Part shown: positions 1-8,265 of the stretch, piece by piece
Layout of the letters: each line of letters starts with the position of its first letter
Position numbering within the stretch: position 1 is the first letter of the stretch
DNA from: Curvibacter sp. PD_MW3
GTDB lineage: Bacteria > Pseudomonadota > Gammaproteobacteria > Burkholderiales > Burkholderiaceae_C
Assembly (NCBI GenBank): GCA_002633085.1
Contig: NSIV01000008.1
Location: forward strand, 1 to 64,000
Direction: 5' to 3'
Length of the DNA stretch: 64,000 nt
Notes under the pieces: generated by a model
What the model saw: only the letters and a program-made list of their open reading frames with translations
What the model was told of the DNA's origin: nothing
Database searches by the model: none
Translations under genes and position numbers: made by a program

Positions 1-85
1 CCTGCGCTGGCCCAGGTGACTTCGAGGCCGACGGTGGCAATAGCCCTTTCAAGCAGGGGTTTGCGCTGCACCTGAAAATAGCGGC
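1..85. other. Left window edge, no gene assigned
   Basis: These bases precede the first clear gene. Short open frames run off the window edge on both strands: frame 1 of the plus strand to a stop at 73-75, and a minus-strand frame from a GTG at 71. None is long enough to judge. The minus-strand one faintly resembles part of a substrate-binding protein, but I would not call it. Confidence 0.3.
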
Positions 86-1087
86 ATGAAAGCACTGAAT
101 CAAATTGCGCTGTCGATGCTCGACCTGGTGGCCGTGCGCGAAGGCGGCACGGTGGCCGAGGCGCTGGCCATCGCCTTGCGCACCGCCCAGCATGCCGAGT
201 CGCTCGGCTTCACCCGCTACTGGCTGGCGGAGCACCACAACATGCCCGGCATTGCGAGTTCCGCCACGGCGGTGCTGGTGGGCCACATCGCCGCCGGCAC
301 GCACAGCATCCGCGTCGGCTCCGGCGGCATCATGCTGCCCAACCACGCGCCGCTGGTGGTGGCCGAAGCGTTCGGCACCCTGGCCGAGCTGTACCCGGGA
401 CGCATTGACCTGGGCCTGGGCCGCGCGCCCGGCACCGACCCGATGACGATGCGTGCACTGCGCCGCGATCGGGTGGAGACGGAAGACGATTTCCCGCGCG
501 ACGTGGCCGAGCTGCAGCGCCTGCTGGCACCGGCCCAGCCGGGGCAGCGCCTGATGGCCATGCCGGGGGCGGGCACCAATGTGCCGATCTGGCTGCTGGG
601 CTCCAGCCTGTTTTCGGCGCGGCTGGCGGCCGAGATGGGCCTGCCCTACGCCTTCGCCTCGCACTTTGCGCCGCGCCTGCTGCTGCAGGCCATCGAGCTG
701 TACCGCAGCCTGTTCCGGCCCTCGGCCACGCTGGCGCAGCCTTATGTGGCGATTGGCGTGCCGGTGATCGCGGCACCCACTGACGCGGAAGCGGAGTACC
801 TGGCCAGCAGCACCCACCAGCGCGTGCTGGGCATCCTGACGGGCAAGCGCGGCCGCCTGGCGCCACCGGTGGAGGGTTTCATGGCGCAACTGCAGCCGCA
901 GGAACGCGCGGCCATTGCCGATTTCCTGGCCGCGGCCGTGATCGGCGGGCCGCAGACGGTGCGTGCCGGCTTCGAGCAACTGGCGCAGGTCACGCAGGCC
1001 GATGAGTTCATCCTGGTGTCGGATGTGTTTGACCCGGAGTTGCGCTTGCGTTCGCTGGACATTGCGGCCGCGGCGCGCGCGGCCTGA
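86..1087 (+). CDS. Luciferase-like (LLM class) flavin-dependent oxidoreductase
   Basis: Bacterial-luciferase-like monooxygenase of 333 residues, expected to use reduced FMN with O2 or an F420-like cofactor; the substrate is unknown. The N-terminal half carries the family signature: a [11 protein letters not shown] segment near residue 45, then a glycine-rich [13 protein letters not shown] strand near residue 78, then a [11 protein letters not shown] loop near 108-118. Such proteins (MsnO8 type) are usually cytoplasmic and monofunctional. The ATG at 86 has only a weak A-rich leader. The gene is convergent with coxL and could serve the same catabolic cluster, but nothing in its sequence proves that. 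Confidence 0.85.
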   Translation: MKALNQIALSMLDLVAVREGGTVAEALAIALRTAQHAESLGFTRYWLAEHHNMPGIASSATAVLVGHIAAGTHSIRVGSGGIMLPNHAPLVVAEAFGTLAELYPGRIDLGLGRAPGTDPMTMRALRRDRVETEDDFPRDVAELQRLLAPAQPGQRLMAMPGAGTNVPIWLLGSSLFSARLAAEMGLPYAFASHFAPRLLLQAIELYRSLFRPSATLAQPYVAIGVPVIAAPTDAEAEYLASSTHQRVLGILTGKRGRLAPPVEGFMAQLQPQERAAIADFLAAAVIGGPQTVRAGFEQLAQVTQADEFILVSDVFDPELRLRSLDIAAAARAA

Positions 1088-1124
1088 ACGCCGCGCCCAA
1101 CTGAGCCGGACGCACCCGCCAGGC

Positions 1125-1139
1125 CGGGGACAATCCCCG
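1125..1139. repeat. 15-base inverted repeat CGGGGACAATCCCCG
   Basis: Arms CGGGGA and TCCCCG face each other across three bases (one A/T pair at each centre-proximal end). It lies between two convergent genes, five bases beyond the coxL stop, so on the minus strand it forms a short hairpin after that operon. It has no T-tract and is a poor intrinsic terminator. An almost identical copy lies at 12992-13006. Confidence 0.5.
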
Positions 1140-1143
1140 CGGC

Positions 1144-3600
1144 TCAGATGTGGCCGAGCGCGCGCAGGATCTTTTCCGGCGTGACCGGCTGCGACCAGCA
1201 CGCCGCGTTCAATGGCCGCAGGGCGTCGTTGATGGCATTCACCACCGCGCCCGGCGCACCGGCGGTGCCGGCCTCGCCCGCGCCCTTGGCACCCAGTACC
1301 GAACTGCGCGTGGGCGTCTCGACGTGGGCCACCTCGATGTCGGGCATCTCGCCGGCCATGGGCACCAGGTAGTCGGCCATGCTGCCGTTCTTCATCAGCC
1401 CCTGGTCGTCGTACAGGCATTCCTCGAACAGCGCGCCGCCGATGCCCTGCACGATGGCACCACGGATCTGCTCGTCCACCAGCTTGGGGTTGATGACGCG
1501 GCCGCAGTCTTCCACCGCCCAGTGCTTGAGCAGCTTCACAAACCCGGTCTCGGTGTCCACCTCCACATAGGAGGCCTGCACGCCGTTGGTGAAGATGAAA
1601 GGGTAGTCGCGTTGGGCGTAGTGGCGCGTGACCATCAGTTCCGAGGTGAAGCCGGTCGGCAGCGTGTCCGGGCGGTAGTAGGCCACGCGGCCCAGCTCCA
1701 TCAGCGGCAGCAGGGTTTCGCCGGTGGCGGCATCCTTCACGGCGCCGTCGCTCACCACCATGCCGTCGGCGTCGCGCTGGAGGATGGCCTCGGCCACCTG
1801 GAGGATGTTGCTGCGCAGCGCCAGGCCGGCCTGCAGCACGGCTTCGCCGCCGATGCCCGCGCCGCGCGAGGCCCAGGTGCCGCCGCCGTAGGGCACGGTC
1901 TCGGTGTCGCCGGTGACCAGGCGCACCGCGCTCATGGGCACTCCCACGGCGTCAGCGGCAATCTGCGCGTAGATGGCCTCGGTACCCTGGCCTTGTTCGC
2001 CCACGCTCACCATCACGGCCACGCCGCCGCTGGGCTCCAGCCGGATGGTGGCACCGTCCTGCGAGGAGATGCGCGCGCCGCCCACGCCGTAGAAGGCTGC
2101 ACTCGGGTTGGTGAGTTCGATCAGCGTGGCAAAGCCGATGCCGCGGTAGATGCCCTTGGCGCGTAGCGCGGCCTGTTCGGCGCGCAGCGCGGGGTAGTCC
2201 ATCAGTGCTTCGATCTTGCGCAGGCAGGCTTCGTGCGACAGCACTTCCAGCTTGATGCCCGAGGCGCCGGTGGCTGGGTAGGCGTTGTCCGGGATGACGT
2301 TGCGACGGCGAAACGCCAGCGGGTCCATGCCCAGCTTGGCGGCGGCCAGGTCGACCAGGCCTTCGGTGACCGCGCAGGCAATGGGGTGGCCCACGCCACG
2401 GTACTGGCAGGTGGGCGTCTTGTTGAGAAACACCACGCTGAGCTTGGCGCGGTATTCCTTGTGTTTGTAGGGCCCGCCGGTGAGGTTGACGACCTGGTTG
2501 CCCTCGATGCCGCTGGTGCGCGGGAACATGGAGAACGGACCGATGCCGGTGACGTCGTCGATTTCGAAGGCCAGGATGTCGCCCTCTTTCGTGGCGGCAA
2601 TGCGGCCCTGAATGCGGTGCTCGCGCGCATGGATGTCGCTGGTGAACGACTCCAGCCGGTCGGCCACGAACTTCACCGGCCGCTTGAGCAGGATGGAGAT
2701 GGCCACGGTGGCGAAGTCGTCCGGGTAGGCGTGCACCTTGATGCCGAAGGACCCGCCCACGTCCTTGCAGATCACACGCACCGCGGATTCGGGTAGGCCA
2801 AACTGGCGCGAGTACAGGTCCTGCATCATGTGCGGCGCCTGCTGCGAGTGGTAGACGGTGAGCTGGCCCGAGGCCGGGTTGTAGTCAGCGATCTGGCAGC
2901 GCGGCTCCAGCGTGACGCCGGTGTGGCGGCCGAAGTCGAAGGTGGCCTCGGCCACCACGTCGGCTTTTGCAAAGGCTGCGTCCACGCCACCGGTGTCCAG
3001 GCTACGCGCGAAGCACAGGTTGTCGCCGAGCTCAGGATGGATGACGGGCGTTTCAGGCGCCAACGCGGTGTTCATGTCCAGCGCCGCGGGCAGGGTTTCC
3101 CACTCCACCTGCACGTACTGGAGCGCGTCCTCGGCCTCGGCGCGGGTCTTGGCCACCACGGCTACCACGGGCTCGCCCTGCCAGCAGGCGCGCTCGATCG
3201 CCATCGGGTACTGCGGGGCCGACTTGATGCTGGCCAGGTGGGTGAGCGTAGCCACCCAGGGCTTGCAGATGGCGGCTAGGTCCTGGCCGTCGTACACGGC
3301 CAGCACGCCGGGCATCATGCGTGCGTAGTCGCGCTCGATGCGCAGGATCTTCATGTGCGCCACCGGCGAGCGCCAGAACACCACATGGCCCATGCGCGGC
3401 AGTTCCAGGTCGTCCACGTACTGGCCGCGGCCTTCGGTCAGGCGTTCGATGTTGGGGCGCGGGATGGCCTGGCCGATGTGGCGCGCATCCTTGAGCGCAC
3501 CGCCCAGTGGTTCGGCGACCGGGGTGTGCGGTGCCTCGGCGCGCGCGGTCAGCGCGTCTTCGAGGGATTTCTTCAGTGCGCGTGATTCGGGGGCGTTCAT
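1144..3600 (-). CDS. Molybdopterin-binding large subunit, xanthine dehydrogenase family (CoxL-like)
   Basis: Catalytic subunit of a molybdenum hydroxylase, 818 residues, binding molybdopterin cytosine dinucleotide and inserting water-derived oxygen into the substrate. A GAKGAGEAG motif at 770-778 near the C-terminus carries the catalytic glutamate (about 776). The active-site loop reads CQYRGVGHP near residue 398, where true CO dehydrogenases have AYxCSFR, so this is not a CO oxidiser. The N-terminus has an extra segment of about 45 residues before the usual domain start. Its start codon overlaps the coxS stop by four bases (ATGA), so the two are translationally coupled. It is last in a coxG-coxM-coxS-coxL operon. 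Confidence 0.9.
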   Translation of the reverse strand: MNAPESRALKKSLEDALTARAEAPHTPVAEPLGGALKDARHIGQAIPRPNIERLTEGRGQYVDDLELPRMGHVVFWRSPVAHMKILRIERDYARMMPGVLAVYDGQDLAAICKPWVATLTHLASIKSAPQYPMAIERACWQGEPVVAVVAKTRAEAEDALQYVQVEWETLPAALDMNTALAPETPVIHPELGDNLCFARSLDTGGVDAAFAKADVVAEATFDFGRHTGVTLEPRCQIADYNPASGQLTVYHSQQAPHMMQDLYSRQFGLPESAVRVICKDVGGSFGIKVHAYPDDFATVAISILLKRPVKFVADRLESFTSDIHAREHRIQGRIAATKEGDILAFEIDDVTGIGPFSMFPRTSGIEGNQVVNLTGGPYKHKEYRAKLSVVFLNKTPTCQYRGVGHPIACAVTEGLVDLAAAKLGMDPLAFRRRNVIPDNAYPATGASGIKLEVLSHEACLRKIEALMDYPALRAEQAALRAKGIYRGIGFATLIELTNPSAAFYGVGGARISSQDGATIRLEPSGGVAVMVSVGEQGQGTEAIYAQIAADAVGVPMSAVRLVTGDTETVPYGGGTWASRGAGIGGEAVLQAGLALRSNILQVAEAILQRDADGMVVSDGAVKDAATGETLLPLMELGRVAYYRPDTLPTGFTSELMVTRHYAQRDYPFIFTNGVQASYVEVDTETGFVKLLKHWAVEDCGRVINPKLVDEQIRGAIVQGIGGALFEECLYDDQGLMKNGSMADYLVPMAGEMPDIEVAHVETPTRSSVLGAKGAGEAGTAGAPGAVVNAINDALRPLNAACWSQPVTPEKILRALGHI

Positions 3601-4118
3601 GCGGAGGCTCCTTGGCGGCGGGTGGCCAGCACTTCACAGACGGCGTCGACGATGGCCTGGTAGCCGGTGCAGCGGCAGTAGTTGCCGCTCATCCATTCGC
3701 GCACTTCCTCGCGGCTGGCGTTGGGCTTGTGTTCCAGCAGTTCGCTGGCGGCCATCAACATGCCCGAGGTGCAAAAGCCGCACTGCAGGGCGTTGTGGCG
3801 GATGAAGGCCTGTTGCAGGTCGCGGATGCTGCCGCGTTCAGTGAGGCCTTCGATGGTCTCCACGCGCCGGCCATCGGCCTGCACGGCCAGCACCAGGCAG
3901 CCGCGCACCACCGTGTCGTCCAGCCGCACGGTGCAGGCGCCGCACACGCCGTGTTCGCAGCCCAGGTGCGAGCCCTTGAGGCCCAGGCCTTCGCGCAGGA
4001 AGTCGATCAGGTGGGTGCGGGGCTGCACCGCATGTTGGCCACAGTGGCCGTTGACGGTGATGGTGACCGGGCGCGCGCCGGTGTCGAGTTCATCGGATGT
4101 TTCGTTCAGGGTGCTCAT
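3597..4118 (-). CDS. (2Fe-2S)-binding small subunit of molybdenum hydroxylase (CoxS-like)
   Basis: Electron-transfer subunit of 173 residues carrying two [2Fe-2S] clusters that pass electrons from the molybdenum site to FAD. A plant-ferredoxin type cluster is seen at CEHGVCGAC (about 54-62) with a further Cys in RGCLVL. The second, all-helical domain has CGFCTSG near 113 and CRCTG near 147. The length and order fit the family (usually 150-170 residues), with about 15 additional N-terminal residues. It sits between coxM and coxL, as in coxMSL-type operons. Confidence 0.93.
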   Translation of the reverse strand: MSTLNETSDELDTGARPVTITVNGHCGQHAVQPRTHLIDFLREGLGLKGSHLGCEHGVCGACTVRLDDTVVRGCLVLAVQADGRRVETIEGLTERGSIRDLQQAFIRHNALQCGFCTSGMLMAASELLEHKPNASREEVREWMSGNYCRCTGYQAIVDAVCEVLATRRQGASA

Positions 4119-4136
4119 GGCATGTCCTCGTCGGTT

Positions 4137-5009
4137 TCAGGCTTGCAGCGCGGACTGCTGGGTCAATGCGTGCAGGGCGCGCTTGAGCATCACGCCAGCC
4201 AGATGCTGCTTGGCGGCGGGGCTGTGCGTGAGGTCGCCCTCGATCTGCAGTTCGCTGCGCAGGGCCTGCAAGGCCTGGGCGGTGACGGCTTCGCTGAAGA
4301 ATTGGCCTTCGAGCGCCTGCTCGGCCGCCAGGGCACGCTGCGGCATGCTGCCGGTGCCCAACCAGGCCAGCCGCACCTGGCTCAGCAGTCCGTCCTGCAC
4401 GCGGGCGCTGGCAGCCAGGCCAACTACCGCGTAGTCGCCGTGGCGGCGCGAAAGCTCGTCGAAGGCAAAGCGTTGGCCGGCGTTGGCCAGCGGGATCTCG
4501 CAGGCCACGATCATCTCGTTGGGCTGTAGCGTCGTGGTGTAAAGACCGGTGTAGAAAGCCTTCGCCGCGATGCGGCGCTCGCCTGCCACGCTGCGCGCCA
4601 CCACCACGCCGTCGAGCGCCAGCAGGCAAGCGGGCCATTCGGCCGCCGGGTCGCCATAGGCGATGGAGCCGCAGAAGGTGCCCAGGTTGCGGATGGCGCG
4701 GTGCGCGATGTGCGGCGCCGCCATCGCCAGCAGCGGCGCGTGGCGTGCCACCTCGGCCGAGGCTTCGATCTCGCTGTGCGTGACCATGGCGCCGATGCGC
4801 AGGACGGTGCTGCTGAGCTGCAGGCCACGCAGTTCGGCCACGCCTTGCAGGTCGATCAGCAACGCGGGTTCAGACAGGCGCATGTTGAGTGTGGCCAGCA
4901 GCGTCTGGCCGCCGGCCAGCAGGCGAGCCTCATCGCGGTGGCGGTCGAGCAGAGCCAGCACCTCGGCGAGTTGCCGGGGGCGGGCGTAAGAAAAGGCGGG
5001 GGCTTTCAT
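4137..5009 (-). CDS. FAD-binding medium subunit of molybdenum hydroxylase (CoxM-like)
   Basis: FAD subunit of 290 residues that accepts electrons from the iron-sulfur subunit and passes them to an external acceptor. It begins MKAPAFSYARP, the usual CoxM start. FAD contacts are the AGGQTLLATLNMRL segment near 32-45 and GTFCGSIAYGDPAAEWP near 112-128, matching the family's GG-type and GGSLAHADPAA-type motifs. It lies 18 bases upstream of coxS and 39 bases downstream of coxG in one transcription unit. Confidence 0.92.
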   Translation of the reverse strand: MKAPAFSYARPRQLAEVLALLDRHRDEARLLAGGQTLLATLNMRLSEPALLIDLQGVAELRGLQLSSTVLRIGAMVTHSEIEASAEVARHAPLLAMAAPHIAHRAIRNLGTFCGSIAYGDPAAEWPACLLALDGVVVARSVAGERRIAAKAFYTGLYTTTLQPNEMIVACEIPLANAGQRFAFDELSRRHGDYAVVGLAASARVQDGLLSQVRLAWLGTGSMPQRALAAEQALEGQFFSEAVTAQALQALRSELQIEGDLTHSPAAKQHLAGVMLKRALHALTQQSALQA

Positions 5010-5048
5010 GGGCGTGTTCCTCGCAACGGGTGAGGGGTGTTGTGAAGA

Positions 5049-5681
5049 TCAGCGCAGCCAGTGCGCGCCCATCCAGACACCGAGCGCAGTGGACACCACG
5101 CCGGCCGCGAACCAGAGCAGGCGGGGCTTTTCCTTCTCGAACCAGCCCACCGATGCCGCAGGCAGGGGCGCCGTCGCAATAGCCGCCGCAACCGCAGGCA
5201 GACCGGCGGCTGGCACGGGCAGGGCCAACGGCAGGGGCGATGCGGCGCTGAACTGGGACTTGAAGGCGTCGAAGAAACGGTCGGCCATCTGGCGCGCCGA
5301 GGCATCGATCAGCCGGCCGCCGATCTGCCCCAACTTGCCCGCCACCGAGGCCTGGGTCGTGTAGTCCAGGCGTGTGCCTTCGGGCACCGCCGCGAGCGCA
5401 ATGACCGAGCTGCCCTTGGCGAAGCCGGCGCTGCCGCCCGAGCCTTCGAAATGAAGCGTGCAACCTTGCAGCGGGTGCACATCGGTGAGGAGCACCTTGC
5501 CGACGAAATTGGCGCGCACGGGCCCAAGCTTGAGCAGTACGCGGGCGTGCATCTCCTGCGGCGAAATCTGGCGCACTTCCTCGCAGCCGGGGATGCACTG
5601 GCGCAGTACCTCGGGGTCGTTCAACGCATGCCAGACCTTGTCCGGCGTGGAGGGAATGGTGACGCTGCCTTGTAGTTCCAT
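5049..5681 (-). CDS. CoxG-like SRPBCC protein with C-terminal membrane anchor
   Basis: CoxG homologue of about 210 residues. In the characterised CO dehydrogenase system CoxG helps attach the enzyme to the cytoplasmic membrane. The SRPBCC lipid- or ligand-binding fold begins at MELQGSVTIPSTPDKVWHAL and the C-terminus ends in a hydrophobic helix (LLWFAAGVVSTALGVW), separated by an Ala/Pro linker. I place the start at the ATG at 5681, with AGGAC six bases upstream, and not at the in-frame TTG at 5741, which would add 20 unconserved residues. It is first in the operon and divergent from the tetR-type gene. Confidence 0.85.
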   Translation of the reverse strand: MELQGSVTIPSTPDKVWHALNDPEVLRQCIPGCEEVRQISPQEMHARVLLKLGPVRANFVGKVLLTDVHPLQGCTLHFEGSGGSAGFAKGSSVIALAAVPEGTRLDYTTQASVAGKLGQIGGRLIDASARQMADRFFDAFKSQFSAASPLPLALPVPAAGLPAVAAAIATAPLPAASVGWFEKEKPRLLWFAAGVVSTALGVWMGAHWLR

Positions 5682-5743
5682 GGGCTGTCCTGTGGGTTCA
5701 GAAAGGCTTGGGGTTTGTCCTGATTCAGGCTTATTGACCAAGC

Positions 5744-5754
5744 GTTAAATTAAC
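5744..5754. promoter_or_regulatory. Possible operator between coxG and tetR-type regulator
   Basis: GTTAAATTAAC is a perfect 5-bp inverted repeat around one base, in the AT-rich divergent spacer between coxG and the TetR-family gene. A TTGACC -35-like hexamer directly precedes it at 5734-5739. The position suits autoregulation and control of the cox operon, but TetR operators are usually longer, so this may be a half-site or chance. Confidence 0.35.
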
Positions 5755-5774
5755 CCGAACTATCAAACAAGCAC

Positions 5775-6500
5775 GTGGCCACATCCATCCGTAAAAACCC
5801 TGTCAAGGCGCCGGTGCCCCCTGCGCCGAGGCGGCGCCTGTCGCCGGCAGAGCGCGAGCGCCAGATCGTGGAGGGCTCGGTACGCTTCTTCTCCGAGCAT
5901 GGGCTGGATGGCCAGTTGCGCGACCTCGCGCGTGAGCTGGGCATCACCCATACGCTGCTGTACCACTACTTCCCGACCAAGCAGGCGCTGATCGAGCGCG
6001 TTTATGCCGACCTGTTCGCTGCACGCTGGGACGAAGAATGGGAGCGCCTGCTGGACGACAAGGTGCTCGATGTGGAGGTCAAGCTCACACGCTTCTATAC
6101 CAAGTACGCCAAGCGCATCCTGGAGCGCGACTGGGTGCGCGTGTTCGTGTTTTCCGGCCTGAGCGATCGCTACATCACCGACCGCTATTTCGCCCTGCTG
6201 GGCGAAAAGCTGTTCCCGCGTCTGGTGCGCGAGAGCCGGCGCTACCTGGGCGTGCCCAACCGCAGCAAACCCACGCCGCGCGAGATGGAACTGCTCATGG
6301 GCCTGCACGGCAGCATCTTCTACATGGGGCTGCGCCGCTGGGTCTACGGGCTGGAGCAGCCGGGCAGCAAGACCGATCCGTTCGACGAGGTGTTCGTGCA
6401 CGACCGTGTGCACGGCTACCTGCAGACCTTGCCCGAAGTTTTTGGCCACGGCGCCAAGCCGCGTGCCGCAGGCCGGACGCCCCGGCGAGCACTTGCCTAG
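5775..6500 (+). CDS. TetR/AcrR family transcriptional regulator
   Basis: DNA-binding regulator of 241 residues, probably a ligand-responsive repressor of the adjacent genes. The helix-turn-helix is clear near residues 48-70 (LARELGITHTLLYHYFPTKQ), followed by the usual TetR ligand domain, which is long here and ends in a basic tail (about 225-241). Translation starts at a GTG at 5775. It is divergent from coxG and 24 bases upstream of the VOC gene, so it is placed to control both arms. The ligand cannot be read from the sequence. Confidence 0.9.
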   Translation: MATSIRKNPVKAPVPPAPRRRLSPAERERQIVEGSVRFFSEHGLDGQLRDLARELGITHTLLYHYFPTKQALIERVYADLFAARWDEEWERLLDDKVLDVEVKLTRFYTKYAKRILERDWVRVFVFSGLSDRYITDRYFALLGEKLFPRLVRESRRYLGVPNRSKPTPREMELLMGLHGSIFYMGLRRWVYGLEQPGSKTDPFDEVFVHDRVHGYLQTLPEVFGHGAKPRAAGRTPRRALA

Positions 6501-6524
6501 ACAAACGACGAAGGAGAAACCGAC

Positions 6525-6992
6525 ATGGCGCTGACTCTGAACCATTTCTCGATCCGCACCACCGACATGGACGCCACGCGGGTGTTCTACGAACAGGTAC
6601 TCGGCATGACGGTGGGGCCACGCCCGCCCTTTCCCTTCCCGGGTTTGTGGCTCTACAGCGGCGACACCGGCAGCTGGGCGAATGCCATGGTGCACGTGAT
6701 CGGCATCGACAAGAATGACCCGGAGGGGCTCAAGCGCTATCTGGGCGACCGCGACGTTTCCTCCCTGCACGGCAGCGGCGCGGTGGACCACATCGCGCTG
6801 TTTGCCAATGGACTGGAGACCATGCTCACGCATCTGCAGAAGCTGGGGGTTGCGTGCCGCGAGCGCACCGTGCCACAGATCGGTCTGCATCAGCTGTTCC
6901 TGGATGATCCGAGCGGCGTGGTGATTGAGCTCAACTACCCGGCGCAGGAGAAAACGGAACTGGACGCCAAGCGCGCCAAGGCAGCCGCCTGA
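6525..6992 (+). CDS. VOC superfamily (glyoxalase/dioxygenase fold) protein
   Basis: Vicinal-oxygen-chelate protein of 155 residues. The N-terminus MALTLNHFSIRTTDMDATRVFYEQVLG is the standard beta-alpha-beta module, and the second module contains DHIALFANG near 88 and HQLFLDDPSGVVIELNYP near the C-terminus. Metal ligands are probably His8 (NHFS), the His of DHIAL and the Glu of VIELNYP. Members include glyoxalases, epimerases and extradiol dioxygenases, so the reaction is open. A good ribosome binding site (AAGGAGAAA) precedes the ATG. The stop overlaps the next start by one base (TGATG), coupling it to the FAD monooxygenase. Confidence 0.88.
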   Translation: MALTLNHFSIRTTDMDATRVFYEQVLGMTVGPRPPFPFPGLWLYSGDTGSWANAMVHVIGIDKNDPEGLKRYLGDRDVSSLHGSGAVDHIALFANGLETMLTHLQKLGVACRERTVPQIGLHQLFLDDPSGVVIELNYPAQEKTELDAKRAKAAA

Positions 6993-8227
6993 TGGCCAGC
7001 ATCCTCGTTGCGGGCGGATCGTTGGGTGGCCTGATGGTCGCCAACATGTTGCTGCGCGACGGGCATGACGTGCGCGTGCTGGAGAAAGTACCGGGTTCGC
7101 TCGACGGCCGCGGCGCCGGCATCGTGACGCACAAGCGCCTGGTCGAGGGCCTGCTGCGCGCCGGACTGGATGCCGACGCCTCGCTGGGGGTGGCCGTACC
7201 CGGGCGTGTGCTGCTGGATGCCCGGGGTGAGGTGCAGACCGCGTTCGATCTGCCGCAGGTGCTGACGTCCTGGAGCCGCCTGTATTCGTTGCTGTTCGAC
7301 ATCTTCCCGCGCGAGCGTTATGTGCAACCGGCGACGGTGAGTGAAGTGCGCGCCGACCCGGACGGCGTGACCGTGCGCTACGGCAGCCAGGCGCTGCGCG
7401 CCGATCTGCTGATTGCGTCGGATGGCATCCGCTCGGCCGTGCGCCAGCAACTGGCGCCGCACATCCAGCCGCAGTACGCGGGCTACGTGGCCTGGCGCGG
7501 CGTGTGCGACGAAGCCGTGCTGTCGCGCCGCACGCGCGAGATGGTGTTCGAGCGCTTTGCTTTCGGCTTGCCGGCCGGTGAACAGCTGATCGCCTATCCG
7601 GTTGCAGGCCCCGGCCACGCGCTGGCGGTGGGGCAGCGCAGCTACAACGTTGTCTGGTACCGGCCTGCCAATGCGAGCGAACTGCGCGCCTTGCTTACTG
7701 ACGCCGACGGCGACTACCATGCCGCCGGCATTCCCCCGAACAAGGTGTCGTGGCGTGCCGTGGCGGCCATGCGCACGGCTGCGCGCGAACTGCTGGCACC
7801 CCAGTTCGCCGAGATCATGGAGAAGACGGCACAGCCGTTCCTGCAGGCCATCTACGACGTGAGTTCCGAGCGCATCGCCTTCGGTCGCGTGGCCCTGATG
7901 GGTGATGCCTCCTTCGTGGCGCGGCCGCACGTGGGGGCCGGCGTGACCAAGGCGGCCGAGGATGCCATGGCGCTGTCCGACGCCATCCGTGCCCACGGCG
8001 CGACACCCGCCGCGCTGGCAGCCTACGAAACCGAGCGCCTCAAGGTGGGCCAGGCCATCGTGGAACGCGGCCGTCGCCTGGGAGGTTACCTCCAGGCCTA
8101 CAGCGGTGGCGCGCGGCGAGCGCGCCGCGCCAGCGAAGACATCGATGTGGCACACGACACCGCCATCGAACTGGACGGTTTTACCGTCGAAGACCTGCTT
8201 TCCGTACGTGGTGCCCAGCAAGACTGA
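6992..8227 (+). CDS. FAD-dependent aromatic monooxygenase, 2,6-dihydroxypyridine 3-hydroxylase-like
   Basis: Group A flavoprotein monooxygenase of 411 residues. The FAD-binding Rossmann motif is GGSLGGLMVANMLLRDG near residues 8-24, DLLIASDGIRSAVR lies near 134-147, and MGDASFVARPHVGAG near 303-317 is the second FAD motif. The GYVAWRGV segment and the ARPHVGAG variant (not the usual HPMxPxxGQG) recall 2,6-dihydroxypyridine 3-hydroxylase from nicotine degradation. This is family resemblance from memory, not a proven activity. Its neighbours (molybdenum hydroxylase, VOC protein, ABC importer) fit a ring-hydroxylation pathway. Confidence 0.85.
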   Translation: MASILVAGGSLGGLMVANMLLRDGHDVRVLEKVPGSLDGRGAGIVTHKRLVEGLLRAGLDADASLGVAVPGRVLLDARGEVQTAFDLPQVLTSWSRLYSLLFDIFPRERYVQPATVSEVRADPDGVTVRYGSQALRADLLIASDGIRSAVRQQLAPHIQPQYAGYVAWRGVCDEAVLSRRTREMVFERFAFGLPAGEQLIAYPVAGPGHALAVGQRSYNVVWYRPANASELRALLTDADGDYHAAGIPPNKVSWRAVAAMRTAARELLAPQFAEIMEKTAQPFLQAIYDVSSERIAFGRVALMGDASFVARPHVGAGVTKAAEDAMALSDAIRAHGATPAALAAYETERLKVGQAIVERGRRLGGYLQAYSGGARRARRASEDIDVAHDTAIELDGFTVEDLLSVRGAQQD

Positions 8228-8265
8228 AGGCACTGATTATTCCAACCAAAGCTGAGGAGACGAGC

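Noticed and set aside
1..85. Partial gene at the left edge, either strand.
   Set aside because: Only 20-28 codons are visible and no family could be assigned.
1150..2166. 338-codon plus-strand frame opposite coxL.
   Set aside because: Shadow of the molybdenum hydroxylase gene, with low-complexity His/Gly/Ala-rich translation.
1144..5681. Aerobic CO dehydrogenase operon.
   Set aside because: The gene order fits, but the catalytic loop is CQYRGVGHP, not the AYxCSFR of true form I CO dehydrogenase, so the substrate is left open.
5049..5741. CoxG starting at TTG 5741.
   Set aside because: Adds 20 unconserved residues; ATG 5681 has a ribosome binding site and the family N-terminus.
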